A stretch of DNA of 64,000 bases from DATATV01 sp036268615 (GTDB lineage: Bacteria > Actinomycetota > Actinomycetes > Mycobacteriales > Pseudonocardiaceae), in assembly GCA_036268615.1 (NCBI GenBank), contig DATATV010000060.1, positions 186,001-250,000 on the forward strand, in the 5' to 3' direction. Positions 14,371-23,268 of this stretch are shown here, piece after piece (within the stretch, counting starts at the first letter, position 1; the number at the start of each line of letters is the position of its first letter). A program made the position numbers and the translations under genes. Under the pieces are notes generated by a model, which saw nothing but the letters and a program-made list of their open reading frames with translations, was not told the origin of the DNA and searched no databases.

Positions 14371-15263
14371 ACCAATTTGCCGTGGGCGTGGCCGGATTGG
14401 CTCAGTTTTGCGGCGGTTCGCCAGTCCTCCAGCGGGAAGGTGCCGGCCACCGGTACCGAGAAACGGCCCTCGGCCGCCAGTTGCGCGTATTCGCCGAGCA
14501 CGTCGTTGCGCAGGGTGGCGCTGCCCATGCGCAGACCGAATTTCCGGCCCTCGATGAAGTGGACGCTCAGCGCGTGGTCCGGGGCCGCGACGGTGCGCAC
14601 GACCTCCGGCAACGCACTGCTGACCGGCGCCGCGTCGAACGCGAGGTCGACCGGTCCGCCGGCAAGTGCCCGCACCCGCTCGGCCAGGCCGTCGCCGTAG
14701 CCGGTGACCTCGGCGCCGAGAGCGCGCAGGGCGTCGGCGTACGTCTCGCCAGCAGTGGCGATGACCCGTGCCCCGCGCTGGAGCGCGATCTGCACGGCGG
14801 CGTACCCGACGGTGGAACCGGCGCCGTGCACCAGCACGGTGCTGCCGGCACGGATGCCGAGGTCGTGCAGGCTTCGGTAGGCGGTCTCGACCGCCATCGG
14901 CAGTGCTGCGGCAACAACCGGGTCGAGCCCCGCCGGCAGTGGGAACCAGAGGTCCAGGAGGGCCTGCTCGGACGCGCCCGCGGTCGGTCCGCGGAAGGGC
15001 ACCGGACCCAACACCGGATCACCGAGTTGGACGCCGGTCACCTCGGCACCGATCGCGTCGACCGTGCCGGCCACCTCAAGCCCGATACCGCGCGGCAGGT
15101 CGCCGGCGAAGAGTCCGCCGCACAGCGCCCAGTCCGCCGGGGTCAGCCCGCACGCCTGGACCGCGACCCGGACCTGGCCCGGTCCGGGAGTGGGCGGTTC
15201 GACGTCGTCGAGTCGCAGGACGTCCAGCGGTTCGCCGTACTCGTGGAAACGAAGGGTGCGCAT
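14358..15263 (-). CDS. Zinc-independent MDR-family NADP-dependent oxidoreductase (quinone reductase-like)
   Basis: A 301-residue medium-chain dehydrogenase/reductase of the quinone oxidoreductase type. The N-terminal GroES-like domain reads MRTLRFHEYGEPLDVLRLDD and includes VQACGLTPADWALCGG and GLEVAGTVDAIG; the nucleotide-binding motif is TVLVHGAGSTVGYAAVQIA. The zinc-binding cysteines of alcohol dehydrogenases are absent. The ATG at 15263 is the true start; the extra open frame upstream covers the operator. It diverges from a TetR gene with a 22-bp-arm inverted repeat between, so it is very probably that repressor's target, giving a stress- or substrate-inducible reductase. Confidence 0.85.
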   Translation of the reverse strand: MRTLRFHEYGEPLDVLRLDDVEPPTPGPGQVRVAVQACGLTPADWALCGGLFAGDLPRGIGLEVAGTVDAIGAEVTGVQLGDPVLGPVPFRGPTAGASEQALLDLWFPLPAGLDPVVAAALPMAVETAYRSLHDLGIRAGSTVLVHGAGSTVGYAAVQIALQRGARVIATAGETYADALRALGAEVTGYGDGLAERVRALAGGPVDLAFDAAPVSSALPEVVRTVAAPDHALSVHFIEGRKFGLRMGSATLRNDVLGEYAQLAAEGRFSVPVAGTFPLEDWRTAAKLSQSGHAHGKLVLAL

Positions 15264-15284
15264 CACGTTCTCCAGGTGGCCGAT

Positions 15285-15338
15285 GACAGCAGATGCTGTC
15301 GTCACTACGGTAGCAGAGTGACGACAGCATCTGCTGTC
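15285..15338. promoter_or_regulatory. Long inverted repeat holding two TetR operators
   Basis: A 22-bp arm at 15285-15306 and its exact reverse complement at 15317-15338 are separated by 10 bp. Each arm itself contains the near-palindrome GACAGCA-N2-TGCTGTC. The element fills most of the 89-bp gap between the divergent oxidoreductase (15263) and TetR (15353) starts. Two dimer sites facing each other would let one repressor silence both promoters. Confidence 0.75.
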
Positions 15339-15352
15339 GCTATGCTCACCGG

Positions 15353-15946
15353 ATGGCACGGTGGGAAGGCAACACTCGCGGCCGGCTCGAACGAGCGGCG
15401 CTGGACCTGTTCACCGAGCAGGGTTACGACCGCACGACGATCGCGCAGATCGCGCGGCGCGCGAACCTCACCGAGCGGTCGTTCTACCGGTGGTTCACCG
15501 ACAAGCGTGAGGTGCTCTTCGGCGGCGGCGCGGAGTTGGAGCAACAGCTCGTCTCGGTGATCGACGCCGCTCCGGCGGACACCGGCGCGCTGGCCACGCT
15601 GCTGGCCGCGTTCGCCACCGCGCCCGTGGTGTTCCGACCACGTGAGTTCCTGCGGGAGCGCTCGGCGGTCATCGCGGCCAATCCGCCGCTACAGGAACGT
15701 GAGCTGATCAAGCTGGTGTCGCTCGCCGAGGCCCTCACCGCCGCCCTGGTGCGCCGTGGCTGCGACCCGCAGTTGGCGCGGCTGGCCACCGAGGTCGGTA
15801 TGGCCGTGCTCCGGCTGACCGCCCAACGGTGCGGGGCCGACGAGGAAGCCGACTTCGCCGAGGTGCTGTCCGCCAGCGCGGCAGACCTGCTCGCCATCAC
15901 GGCGGACAGCAGCCCGAACGTGTCCGCACGCGGACGTGGGGACTAA
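15353..15946 (+). CDS. TetR-family regulator
   Basis: A 197-residue repressor with the N-terminal HTH RLERAALDLFTEQGYDRTTIAQIARRANLTERSFYRWFTDKREVLF. The variable C-terminal half is alanine-rich and helical. It starts 15 bp after the end of the long inverted repeat and diverges from the oxidoreductase gene, the classic layout for an autoregulated repressor and its target. Its 3' end overlaps the convergent serine hydrolase gene by 4 bp. Confidence 0.87.
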   Translation: MARWEGNTRGRLERAALDLFTEQGYDRTTIAQIARRANLTERSFYRWFTDKREVLFGGGAELEQQLVSVIDAAPADTGALATLLAAFATAPVVFRPREFLRERSAVIAANPPLQERELIKLVSLAEALTAALVRRGCDPQLARLATEVGMAVLRLTAQRCGADEEADFAEVLSASAADLLAITADSSPNVSARGRGD

Positions 15947-17178
15947 CCCAGCAGCGACTGGTAGACCAGCTGGGTGAACTCCGGTCGCACCGGGTGCGTG
16001 CTGGAGGGCAGCAGCTGGGTGAAGAACAGCGCCGTGATCCGCTGCTGCGGATCGACCCAGAAGCCGGTGCTCGCCGCCCCGCCCCAGCCGATCTCGCCGA
16101 GGCTGGCCAGGGTCTTGGCCTTGACCGGATTGACCAGCACCGAGAAGCCGAGGCCGAAACCGACGCCGTCGTAGCGGGTCTCGGTGAACAGTGGACGGCC
16201 GATCTGCTCAAGATCGGCACCGCCGGGCAGGTGGTTGCTGCCCATCTGGGCCACCGTCCGCGGGCTCAGCAGCCGCACGCCGTCCAGTTCGCCGCCGCGC
16301 AGGATGAACTGGGTGAACCGGTGGTAGTCCGCCGCCGTCGAGATCAGGCCGCCGCCACCGGAGAAGCCGTCCGGCCGGGACTTGCCGAGGCTGCCGAAGG
16401 CGTCGTTGCGGACCGCCTTCCTGGTCTTCGGGTGCGGGATGTAGAGCGCGGCAAGCTGGTCGAGTTCCGCCCCTTCCAGCCAGAACGCGGTCTCGGTCAT
16501 GCCCAGCGGAGCGAAGATCCGGGTCCGGAAGAACTCGTCGAGCGGCTGGCCGGAGGCCACCTCGACCAGCCGGCCGAGCACGTCGGTGCTCACGCCGTAG
16601 TTCCACTCGGTGCCCGGCTGGAACAGCAGCGGGACGGAGGCGAAGAACTCGCTGTTCGCGGCGAGGTCGTTGCCCGGGGGCGTGCCCCACTCGTAGCCGG
16701 CCGCGCGGTACATCGCGTCCACCGGGTGCACGTGGTGGAAGCCGTAGGTCAGGCCGGAGGTGTGGGTGAGCAGGTGCCAGACCCGGATCGGCTCGGTGGC
16801 CGCCACGGTCTGCGCGTTGAGCGCCGAGCCGCGCACGTAGACCCGGGGGCCGGCGAACTCGGGCAGGAACTTGCTGATCGGATCGTTCAGGGTGAGCACA
16901 CCCTCCTCGACCAGCATCATCGCCGCCACCGAGGTGATCGGCTTGGTCATCGAGAAGATCCGCCAGCGGGTTTCCCAGTCGACCGGGAGGTCGGCCTCCC
17001 GGTCCCGCAGGCCGTGCGTGCTGGCGTGCGCGATCCGGCCGTCCCTGGTGACCACCGTGGCCCAGCCGGCCAGCAGGCCGTCGTCGACATATCGGGCGAA
17101 ATGCTTGTCGATCCGGGCCAGCCGGTCCGGGTCGAAGCCCAGTTCGGCCGGATCGGCGTCCACCTTCAGTTCCGACAT
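15943..17178 (-). CDS. Class C beta-lactamase-like serine hydrolase (possible family VIII esterase)
   Basis: A 411-residue penicillin-binding-protein/beta-lactamase-fold enzyme. The catalytic S-x-x-K is FSMTKP (Ser76-Lys79), and the Tyr motif is in EWNYGVSTDVLG. The third box is WGGAAS rather than the KTG of true lactamases, which is usual for esterases and transesterases of this fold. There is no secretion signal, so a resistance role is unlikely. It is 120 bp downstream of the U32-like gene at the end of the arabinoside operon, and an esterase removing acyl groups from arabino-oligosaccharides would fit, but this is inference. Confidence 0.75.
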   Translation of the reverse strand: MSELKVDADPAELGFDPDRLARIDKHFARYVDDGLLAGWATVVTRDGRIAHASTHGLRDREADLPVDWETRWRIFSMTKPITSVAAMMLVEEGVLTLNDPISKFLPEFAGPRVYVRGSALNAQTVAATEPIRVWHLLTHTSGLTYGFHHVHPVDAMYRAAGYEWGTPPGNDLAANSEFFASVPLLFQPGTEWNYGVSTDVLGRLVEVASGQPLDEFFRTRIFAPLGMTETAFWLEGAELDQLAALYIPHPKTRKAVRNDAFGSLGKSRPDGFSGGGGLISTAADYHRFTQFILRGGELDGVRLLSPRTVAQMGSNHLPGGADLEQIGRPLFTETRYDGVGFGLGFSVLVNPVKAKTLASLGEIGWGGAASTGFWVDPQQRITALFFTQLLPSSTHPVRPEFTQLVYQSLLG

Positions 17179-17298
17179 CGCGCCTCCTCACCGTGATCCG
17201 CACCGCGGCATCGCGGTGCGGACGATCGCCGATGCCGCCGACCCGCGAGCCCGACCGGCGGCATCCTCGCCTCTCACGGAAGCCTACAGAATCTGATT

Positions 17299-18237
17299 CT
17301 AGTTCTGGACCGGCTCGGGCAGCGCGAGACCGGTCGCGCCGAGCTTCGAGGCGACCGCGTCGGGGTAGTAGCGGTGCAACAGGTCCAGGCCGATCTCGGC
17401 GCGGCGGACCCGCTCCCTGGACAGGCTGACGGCCATCGGGGTGAGATGGGACCCGCTGGGATAGATGTTGGGCGCGTTGCGCAGGCCGAACTTCAGGTAG
17501 ATCGGCGCGGCCACCCGGACCAGCTCGGCGATCTCGAAGTGGCGGACGAACCCGCCGAGGTCGTCGGGCGCCTCGACGTAGAGGTCGATCGGAATGTCCA
17601 CCGCGGACCGGATCGCGGCCAACTGGGCCAGGGTCAGGTCGGTGGGCACGTTGTAGGTGTCGGCGCCGAGGGTGGCCGCGATCCGGATGGACGCCGGGTT
17701 GGCCAGGCCCATCTGCACGCTCACCTTGAACTGGAAGCCGCTGGGCAGACCGCCGGCCGCCCGCAGCCGGGAGGCCACGTCCAGCACGCCGATGTCGGTC
17801 ACCAGCACACTGCGGATACCCGCCTCGGCGGACCGCTTGATGTCCTCCAGCACGTGCACCAACTGTTCGACACCGCGTGCCTGCACGGCCAGCGCGCCCA
17901 GGCCGGTGGACAGGGTGGCCGCGCCGATGTCCCAACCGGCCAGCGGTCGGGCGAACAGGCTCACCTCGACCGCCCGATCGGCCGCGACCACGGCCATCTC
18001 GGCCAACTCCCGATCGGTCAGCAACAGGCCACCGCTGCCCTGTGAGACCCGGTGCACCACGACTCCCCTGGCGTCCGCCTCGGCGAACACGGCGGCGAGT
18101 GCCTCCGGGCCCTCCACGCTGGGGATCTCGACCCGGTACTGCGCACCGTCGGGGAACCGTTTGGCGCTGGTCGGCAGATCGGTGCGGTCACGATCCGGCA
18201 AGTCCAACGAGCGCAAGAACTCGCGGGTCGACTCCAT
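17299..18237 (-). CDS. U32 peptidase-like TIM-barrel protein in a sugar-uptake operon
   Basis: A 312-residue protein resembling the U32 'collagenase-like' peptidase family: a barrel-type pattern with repeating strand segments such as LAVQARGVEQLVHVLEDIKRS, SVLVTDIGVLDVASRL and PIDLYVEAPDDLGGFVRHFE, then PIYLKFGLRNAPNIYPSG. The metal-ligand and active residues of U32 enzymes are poorly defined, so the reaction cannot be named. It starts 23 bp after the second permease gene with GGGAGAG upstream of the ATG, so it belongs to the arabinoside operon. It may act as an isomerase- or lyase-like barrel on the imported compound rather than as a protease. Confidence 0.6.
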   Translation of the reverse strand: MESTREFLRSLDLPDRDRTDLPTSAKRFPDGAQYRVEIPSVEGPEALAAVFAEADARGVVVHRVSQGSGGLLLTDRELAEMAVVAADRAVEVSLFARPLAGWDIGAATLSTGLGALAVQARGVEQLVHVLEDIKRSAEAGIRSVLVTDIGVLDVASRLRAAGGLPSGFQFKVSVQMGLANPASIRIAATLGADTYNVPTDLTLAQLAAIRSAVDIPIDLYVEAPDDLGGFVRHFEIAELVRVAAPIYLKFGLRNAPNIYPSGSHLTPMAVSLSRERVRRAEIGLDLLHRYYPDAVASKLGATGLALPEPVQN

Positions 18238-18260
18238 ACTGTTTCTCTCCCGTTGATCGA

Positions 18261-19154
18261 TCAGTTGGCGATGCTGCCGAGCAGCAGTCCGCCCCGCCAG
18301 TAACGCTGCACCACCAGGAACAAGACCACCATCGGGACGATGGTAATCAAACCCCCGATGACCACGAGCGGGGCGAGTTCGGTACCACCGCTGTTCTGCG
18401 CACGCTGAGCCCACAGGCCCATCCCGACGGTCAGCGGATAGAGGTTGGTCTGACTGAAGATCATCAGCGGCAGGAAGTAGTTGTTCCACACCGCGACGAC
18501 ACTGAGCAGGAACACGGTGAGCAGGCCGGGCACCATCAGCGGCAGCACCAGCCGCAGGAAGATCCGGATGTCGCCGGCTCCGTCCATTCTGGCCGCGTCG
18601 ATCAACTCGGTGGGCACCGCGCCGGCCACGTAGACCCGCATCAGGTAGACGCTGATCGGCGACACCAGACTGGGCAGGATCAGGCCCCAGATCGAGTTGA
18701 TCAGGCCGGCCTTGGCGTAGACGAGATACAGCGGCAGCGAGATCGCGGTGATCGGCACCAGCAGCGCGCAGATCACCACGTAGAACAGCACTTTGTTGCC
18801 CCGGAAGGCAAAGCGGGCGAAACCGTAGCCGGCCAGGGCGGACAGCGCGGTCGAGCCGAGGCCGCCGAGCCCCGCGTAGAGCGCCGTGTTGGCCATCCAG
18901 CGCAGGTAGGTGCCCTCACCGTCGACGTTCTGGGACAGCTCGTAGAGGTTGTGGAAGAACTGGAACGGTTTGCTGAACCAGAACCCGAACGACTCGAAGA
19001 TGCTCGCCTGGTTCTTGGTGGCGTTGATCAGCAGCCACACGATCGGGATCAACGTGAACACCGCGAACAGTCCACAAAGGACTGTCAGAAACCCGACGGT
19101 GCCCCTGCGCAGACCGTAGAGCTTGACCGGGATGAGGTCGTCGGCCGGTTTCAT
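18261..19154 (-). CDS. Carbohydrate ABC transporter permease, MalG-type
   Basis: A 297-residue inner-membrane permease with six predicted helices. The cytoplasmic EAA loop that docks the ATPase reads ELIDAARMDGAGDIRIFLRLVLPLM. An N-terminal helix (FLTVLCGLFAVFTLIPIVWLLINAT) starts the protein. It overlaps the MalF-type gene by 4 bp (ATGA), a sign of translational coupling. Together with that permease it forms the channel for the lipoprotein-delivered sugar, probably an arabinoside given the GH51 gene upstream. Confidence 0.9.
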   Translation of the reverse strand: MKPADDLIPVKLYGLRRGTVGFLTVLCGLFAVFTLIPIVWLLINATKNQASIFESFGFWFSKPFQFFHNLYELSQNVDGEGTYLRWMANTALYAGLGGLGSTALSALAGYGFARFAFRGNKVLFYVVICALLVPITAISLPLYLVYAKAGLINSIWGLILPSLVSPISVYLMRVYVAGAVPTELIDAARMDGAGDIRIFLRLVLPLMVPGLLTVFLLSVVAVWNNYFLPLMIFSQTNLYPLTVGMGLWAQRAQNSGGTELAPLVVIGGLITIVPMVVLFLVVQRYWRGGLLLGSIAN

Positions 19155-20095
19155 CCGAGCTCACCCCGCCTCCGCCGGAACAGCAGTGAACCGATCGAGA
19201 TGAGACCGATCAGCAGGCCGAGCACGACCGCCGCGGCCGCGGCCAGGTTGTACTGCTGGCCGCCGATCGCGGTGTTGTAGATGTAGAGAGTGGGTGTGTA
19301 GTTGCTGGAGATGGCCTGGTTCTGGAAGGTGCCCAGGATGAACGGCTCGGTGAACAGCTGGAGCGCGCCGATCGTGTTCACCAGCACGATCATCACGATC
19401 GCCGGGCGCACCATCGGCAGCTTGATGCGCAGGATGACCGTCCACACCGAGGCGCCCTCCATCAGCGCCGCCTCGACCGTCTCCCGGGGCACCTGTTTGA
19501 GCGCGGTGTACAGGATGACCATGTTGTAGCCGGTCCACTCCCAGATCACGATCAGGATGATCGTGGGCAGCACCAGGCTCGGCGAGAAGAAGTCGACGTT
19601 GTGCACGCCCAGCACGCCGAACACCCGAGTGATCGGGCCGAACTGCGGTTCCAGGATGAACGACCACATCAGCGCGGCCACCACGCCGGGCACCGCGAAC
19701 GGCACGAAGAACAGGGTGCGGAACACCCGGCCGAACTTCACCAGACCCAGGTCGAAGATGGTGGCGAAGAAGAACGAGATGGCCAGCATCACCGGGATCT
19801 GGATGGCCGCGTAGATCACCGTACGGATCACGCCGGACCAGAACTGCCCGGACTCCAACGTCTCCCGGTAGTTGGCCAGGCCGGAGAAGCTCGTGCCGCC
19901 GATGAGCTTGGTCGTGTAGAGGCTGCTGTACACGGCGTAGCCCAACGGCGTGATCATGAACAGCACGAACGCGACGAGGAACGGCGCGATGAACCACAGG
20001 CCGCGCCGGTCGCGCCGGGCGGCCCAGCTGGACCGCCCGGCGGGCCGGCGCGGCCCGAGATCTTCCCGCGCCGCCCTCGGTACCGCGATGGTCAT
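19151..20095 (-). CDS. Carbohydrate ABC transporter permease, MalF-type
   Basis: A 314-residue permease with six predicted helices, beginning after a basic N-terminal tail (RRDRRGLWFIAPFLVAFVLFM). The EAA loop is ETVEAALMEGASVWTVILRIKLPMVRP. It starts at the ATG of 20095, overlapping the stop of the binding-protein gene by 4 bp, and overlaps the next permease by 4 bp. The operon encodes no ATPase, so it most likely uses a shared MsiK-type ATP-binding subunit encoded elsewhere, as many actinobacterial sugar importers do. Confidence 0.9.
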   Translation of the reverse strand: MTIAVPRAAREDLGPRRPAGRSSWAARRDRRGLWFIAPFLVAFVLFMITPLGYAVYSSLYTTKLIGGTSFSGLANYRETLESGQFWSGVIRTVIYAAIQIPVMLAISFFFATIFDLGLVKFGRVFRTLFFVPFAVPGVVAALMWSFILEPQFGPITRVFGVLGVHNVDFFSPSLVLPTIILIVIWEWTGYNMVILYTALKQVPRETVEAALMEGASVWTVILRIKLPMVRPAIVMIVLVNTIGALQLFTEPFILGTFQNQAISSNYTPTLYIYNTAIGGQQYNLAAAAAVVLGLLIGLISIGSLLFRRRRGELG

Positions 20096-21447
20096 GACGT
20101 GCTCACCGTGAAGCCCTGCTGCTGGGCGTACTTGACCAGCGTGTTCTGGAAGGACGAGAACGCGGCGTTGACCGTCTGGGTGCCGTTGAGCACGCCGGCG
20201 AAAGCGGTCGCCGACACGGTCAGCGCCTCGGTCATGAACGGCGGCCACTGCACCGCGCCCGCGTTCGACGCGGCCTGGGAGAACACCGCGTTGGGCGTGC
20301 TCGTCCCGGACAGCGGCACGGTGATGCCGGTGAACGTCGGGTCGGCCAGCAGCGGCTTGTAGGTCGGGAAGAGCGAGGACGGCGCGGTCTTGGTGATCGC
20401 CCAGGCGGCGTCGGAGGAGTTCAGCCACTCGCTGAAGGTGGCCGCCGCGGCCTGGTGCTGGCTCTGGCTGAACACCGGGTAGGTCGACCCGCCCCAGTTG
20501 GCGGCGACGTTGGCGCCCGCGGTCCACTGCGGCAGCGGCGCCGCCCGCCACGCGCCGATCGACTGCTTGGCGTCGGTGGCGAAGTAGGACGGGCCCCAGG
20601 CCGAGGACAGCCAGGTGGCGTCGATGCCCTTGTCCATGTCGGCGAAGGAGGTCGCGTCCACGTCGGTGGTCGCGTTCACCTCGTGCGCGGACAACAGGGC
20701 CTGCCAGTAGTTGGCGAAGGCGGTCTGCTTGGGGCCGGTGAAGTTGATGGTGACGTTGCTGCCGCCGCTGTACTTGAACGGGTAGGCATTGTCCTGCGCC
20801 ATCAGACTGAGCACCCACTGCAGGTCGGCCGCGGCGAAGTTGGTCAGGTACGCCTGCGGGTCGGCCGAGTGCAACCGCTGGGCGTCCTGGGCGAACTCGG
20901 CCCAGGTGGTCGGCGGGGTGATGCCGTACTTCGCCAGCAGGGTCGAGTTGTAGTACAGGCCCATCGGGCCGGCGTCGCCGGGCATCGCGTAGACGGTCGA
21001 GCCCTGGCTGACCTCCTGCCAGGCCCACGGCACGAACTGGTTCTTGACGTTGGCGGCGCCGAACTTGCTCAGGTCCACCACGTTGTGGGTGATCTCGAAC
21101 GAGGGCAGTTCGTCGAACTCGACCTCGGCCACGTCCGGCGCGCCGCTACCGGCCTTGAGCGAGTCGGTCAGCTTGGTGTACTCCGGGCTGCCGGCGCCCA
21201 CATTGGACAGGCTGACACAGATGCTCGGATGGCTGGCGTTGAACGCCTGGACCGCCCGCACGATGCCGGGAACCCACGCCCAGAAGGTGACCGGGGTGGC
21301 GCCGGACCTGCAGGCCGCGGTGCCCGAGACCGAGGGACTGCCGCTGGGCGGTGGGGCCGCGGTCGAACCGCCGCCGGAGCAGCCGGCCGCGAGCAGCGAC
21401 ACGGCGAGGGCACCGGCGAATAACGAGATCTTGTTGGGAAAACGCAT
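20092..21447 (-). CDS. Extracellular solute-binding lipoprotein of a sugar ABC transporter
   Basis: A 451-residue family 1 solute-binding protein. A signal peptide of the lipoprotein type ends in the lipobox LLAAGC, so the mature protein is anchored outside the membrane, followed by a Gly/Ser/Pro linker. Typical features include TPVTFWAWVPG, the EVEFDELPSFE segment and PGDAGPMGLYYNSTLLAKYG. The ATG at 21447 is used because AAAGGAG lies 9 bp upstream; a TTG nine bases earlier would overlap the site. Downstream of the arabinofuranosidase gene by 39 bp, it presumably captures arabino-oligosaccharides. Confidence 0.9.
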   Translation of the reverse strand: MRFPNKISLFAGALAVSLLAAGCSGGGSTAAPPPSGSPSVSGTAACRSGATPVTFWAWVPGIVRAVQAFNASHPSICVSLSNVGAGSPEYTKLTDSLKAGSGAPDVAEVEFDELPSFEITHNVVDLSKFGAANVKNQFVPWAWQEVSQGSTVYAMPGDAGPMGLYYNSTLLAKYGITPPTTWAEFAQDAQRLHSADPQAYLTNFAAADLQWVLSLMAQDNAYPFKYSGGSNVTINFTGPKQTAFANYWQALLSAHEVNATTDVDATSFADMDKGIDATWLSSAWGPSYFATDAKQSIGAWRAAPLPQWTAGANVAANWGGSTYPVFSQSQHQAAAATFSEWLNSSDAAWAITKTAPSSLFPTYKPLLADPTFTGITVPLSGTSTPNAVFSQAASNAGAVQWPPFMTEALTVSATAFAGVLNGTQTVNAAFSSFQNTLVKYAQQQGFTVSTS

Positions 21448-21486
21448 TGTGGCCAACTCCTTTGTTCGCCTTGCTTTTCCGGTGTC

Positions 21487-22986
21487 TCAGCTAGTAACGA
21501 GAGGCGCTTCGAGCACGGTGAACGAGCGGGCCGGCAGGTCGAGCACCAGGCTCGACCCGTACGGTTTCTCGGTCACCTCGTCCAGCACCGCGGTTTCCAC
21601 GTCCGGCAGAACCCGGCCGGCCGGTGAACGTTCCTGGGTGAGCGTGCGCACCCGCGCCGGGCCGCCGAAGCCGGCGCCGGGCAGGTCAAGTTCCACCCGC
21701 TGGGTCTCGTCGGAGCGGTTGACCATGGTCACCGCGACCTTGTCCCGCCGCGCGCCGACCGTGGCCGACGCGTCGACCAGGGTGAACGGGGCCAGGTCGG
21801 CGATCCGGTGGTCCCAGCGGCTGGTACCGGTGAGCATGTCCGCCCCGACCGTCGGACCGGCAACGTAGGTGTCGACCGCGACCCCGAGCGCGGCCTGCGC
21901 GTGCAGCAGGATCGGGTAGTAGATCGGTTGCACCGCAGCGGTTTCCGCACTGGTGACGATCGGCGCGATGGCGTTGACCAGCTGCGCGAGGTTGGCCATC
22001 CGGACCCAGTCGCAGTTGCGCACGAAGATGTTCAGGTAGGTCGCCACGGCGAGCGCGTCGGCGAAGTCGTAGCGCTCCTCAAGGGCGCCGCCGGGCTCGC
22101 GGTACCAGACGTTCCACTCGTCGTAGGCCAGTCGCGGTGGCTCGGCGATCTGGTGCAGGTAGGCCGTTCGGCGAATCAGCGTGCTGGCCGTCGAGATCGC
22201 CCGCTCGGCCTGGTGCGGCTGCAACACGTTGGTCCAGTAGTCGGTCGAACCGGTGTAGATGTGCACCGAGTAGAGGTCGACCAGCCCGGCCAGTCCGTCG
22301 ATCACCACCCGGTCCCAGTCGTCCCAGCCGTGGTTGCCGCAGGCGACCAGCTTGGCCCGCGGGTCGATCACCCGGATCGCGCGGGCCCACCGGGTCGCCT
22401 CGGCGACGTACTCCTCGGCCGACAGCGCGCCGATCTGCCAGTCGCCGTACATCTCGTTGCCCAGCGCCCAGTACCGCACGCCGTAGGGTTCGTCGCGGCC
22501 GTTGGCACGGCGGCGCCGGGCCCAGGACGTGTCGGCCGAGGAGTTGCAGTACTCCACCCAGGCCAGCGCGTCGGCGAGCGAGCCGGTACCCATGTTCAGA
22601 CAGATGTAGGGCTCGGTGCCCAGTTCGGCGCAGTAGCGCAGGTATTCGTCGGTGCCGAACCGGTTGCTCTCCACTCCGCCCCAGGCGAGTTCCGGCCGGG
22701 TCGGCCGTTCGTCCTGCGGGCCGATGCCGTCCACCCAGTGGTAGTTGCTGACGAAGTTGCCGCCCGGCCAGCGCAGCACGCCGACCCGCAGTTCACGCAG
22801 CAGCTCCAGCACGTCCTGCCGGAAACCGTGCCCGTCGGCCAGCGGTGAGCCCTCGTCGTAGATCCCGCCGTAGACGCAACGGCCGAGGTGCTCGATGAAG
22901 CCACCGAAGACATTGGGATCGAGCTGGCCGATCGGGCGGTTCGGACTGATCGTGATCCGGGTGGTCGCGCCGGTTGATTCGGGCAT
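21487..22986 (-). CDS. abfA: GH51 alpha-N-arabinofuranosidase
   Basis: A 499-residue glycoside hydrolase of family 51, which removes arabinofuranosyl side groups from arabinoxylan or arabinan fragments with retention. The catalytic acid/base Glu178 is in WALGNEMYG and the nucleophile Glu290 is in AYDEWNVWY; VLRWPGGNF and GGFIEHLGRCVYGGIYDEG are also diagnostic. Length is normal. There is no signal peptide, so it acts inside the cell on oligosaccharides brought in by the transporter encoded downstream. GGAG precedes the ATG at 22986, deciding against the GTG six bases earlier. It is the first gene of the operon. The 282-bp region upstream holds no gene. Confidence 0.93.
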   Translation of the reverse strand: MPESTGATTRITISPNRPIGQLDPNVFGGFIEHLGRCVYGGIYDEGSPLADGHGFRQDVLELLRELRVGVLRWPGGNFVSNYHWVDGIGPQDERPTRPELAWGGVESNRFGTDEYLRYCAELGTEPYICLNMGTGSLADALAWVEYCNSSADTSWARRRRANGRDEPYGVRYWALGNEMYGDWQIGALSAEEYVAEATRWARAIRVIDPRAKLVACGNHGWDDWDRVVIDGLAGLVDLYSVHIYTGSTDYWTNVLQPHQAERAISTASTLIRRTAYLHQIAEPPRLAYDEWNVWYREPGGALEERYDFADALAVATYLNIFVRNCDWVRMANLAQLVNAIAPIVTSAETAAVQPIYYPILLHAQAALGVAVDTYVAGPTVGADMLTGTSRWDHRIADLAPFTLVDASATVGARRDKVAVTMVNRSDETQRVELDLPGAGFGGPARVRTLTQERSPAGRVLPDVETAVLDEVTEKPYGSSLVLDLPARSFTVLEAPLVTS

Positions 22987-23268
22987 CAGCACTCCAGCAA
23001 TGAGTTACTCCAGCATTTGTTCGAAATCCCGAACGCTGTCACTAAATCTCGACCGAGGTTAGGACGGTGACAGAGCGCGCGTCAAGGTCTTCCGGATCAC
23101 CGCGGAGCCGATCCGCACGTGCGAACGGACCGGGCGAACGCACCCGACTTTGCCTGTGTTGCCGGCTGTTCACCATGCCGTGGCGAGGTTTTCGCCGGTC
23201 CGCCCGGGCGAACGAGTGAATCACCAGGAATGGATCGCCGGCCCTGTGTTCTGTGGCAGGCTGAAGGC

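Noticed and set aside
15943..17178. Antibiotic resistance beta-lactamase
   Set aside because: No secretion signal and the KTG box is WGGAAS; the context is sugar metabolism.
14301..21510. Similar words CTAGTTACGAGAGGTCGCTTCG (about 14301-14322) and a near copy at about 21490-21510
   Set aside because: The second lies inside the last codons of the arabinofuranosidase gene; a match of this length with two differences is expected by chance in 64 kb.
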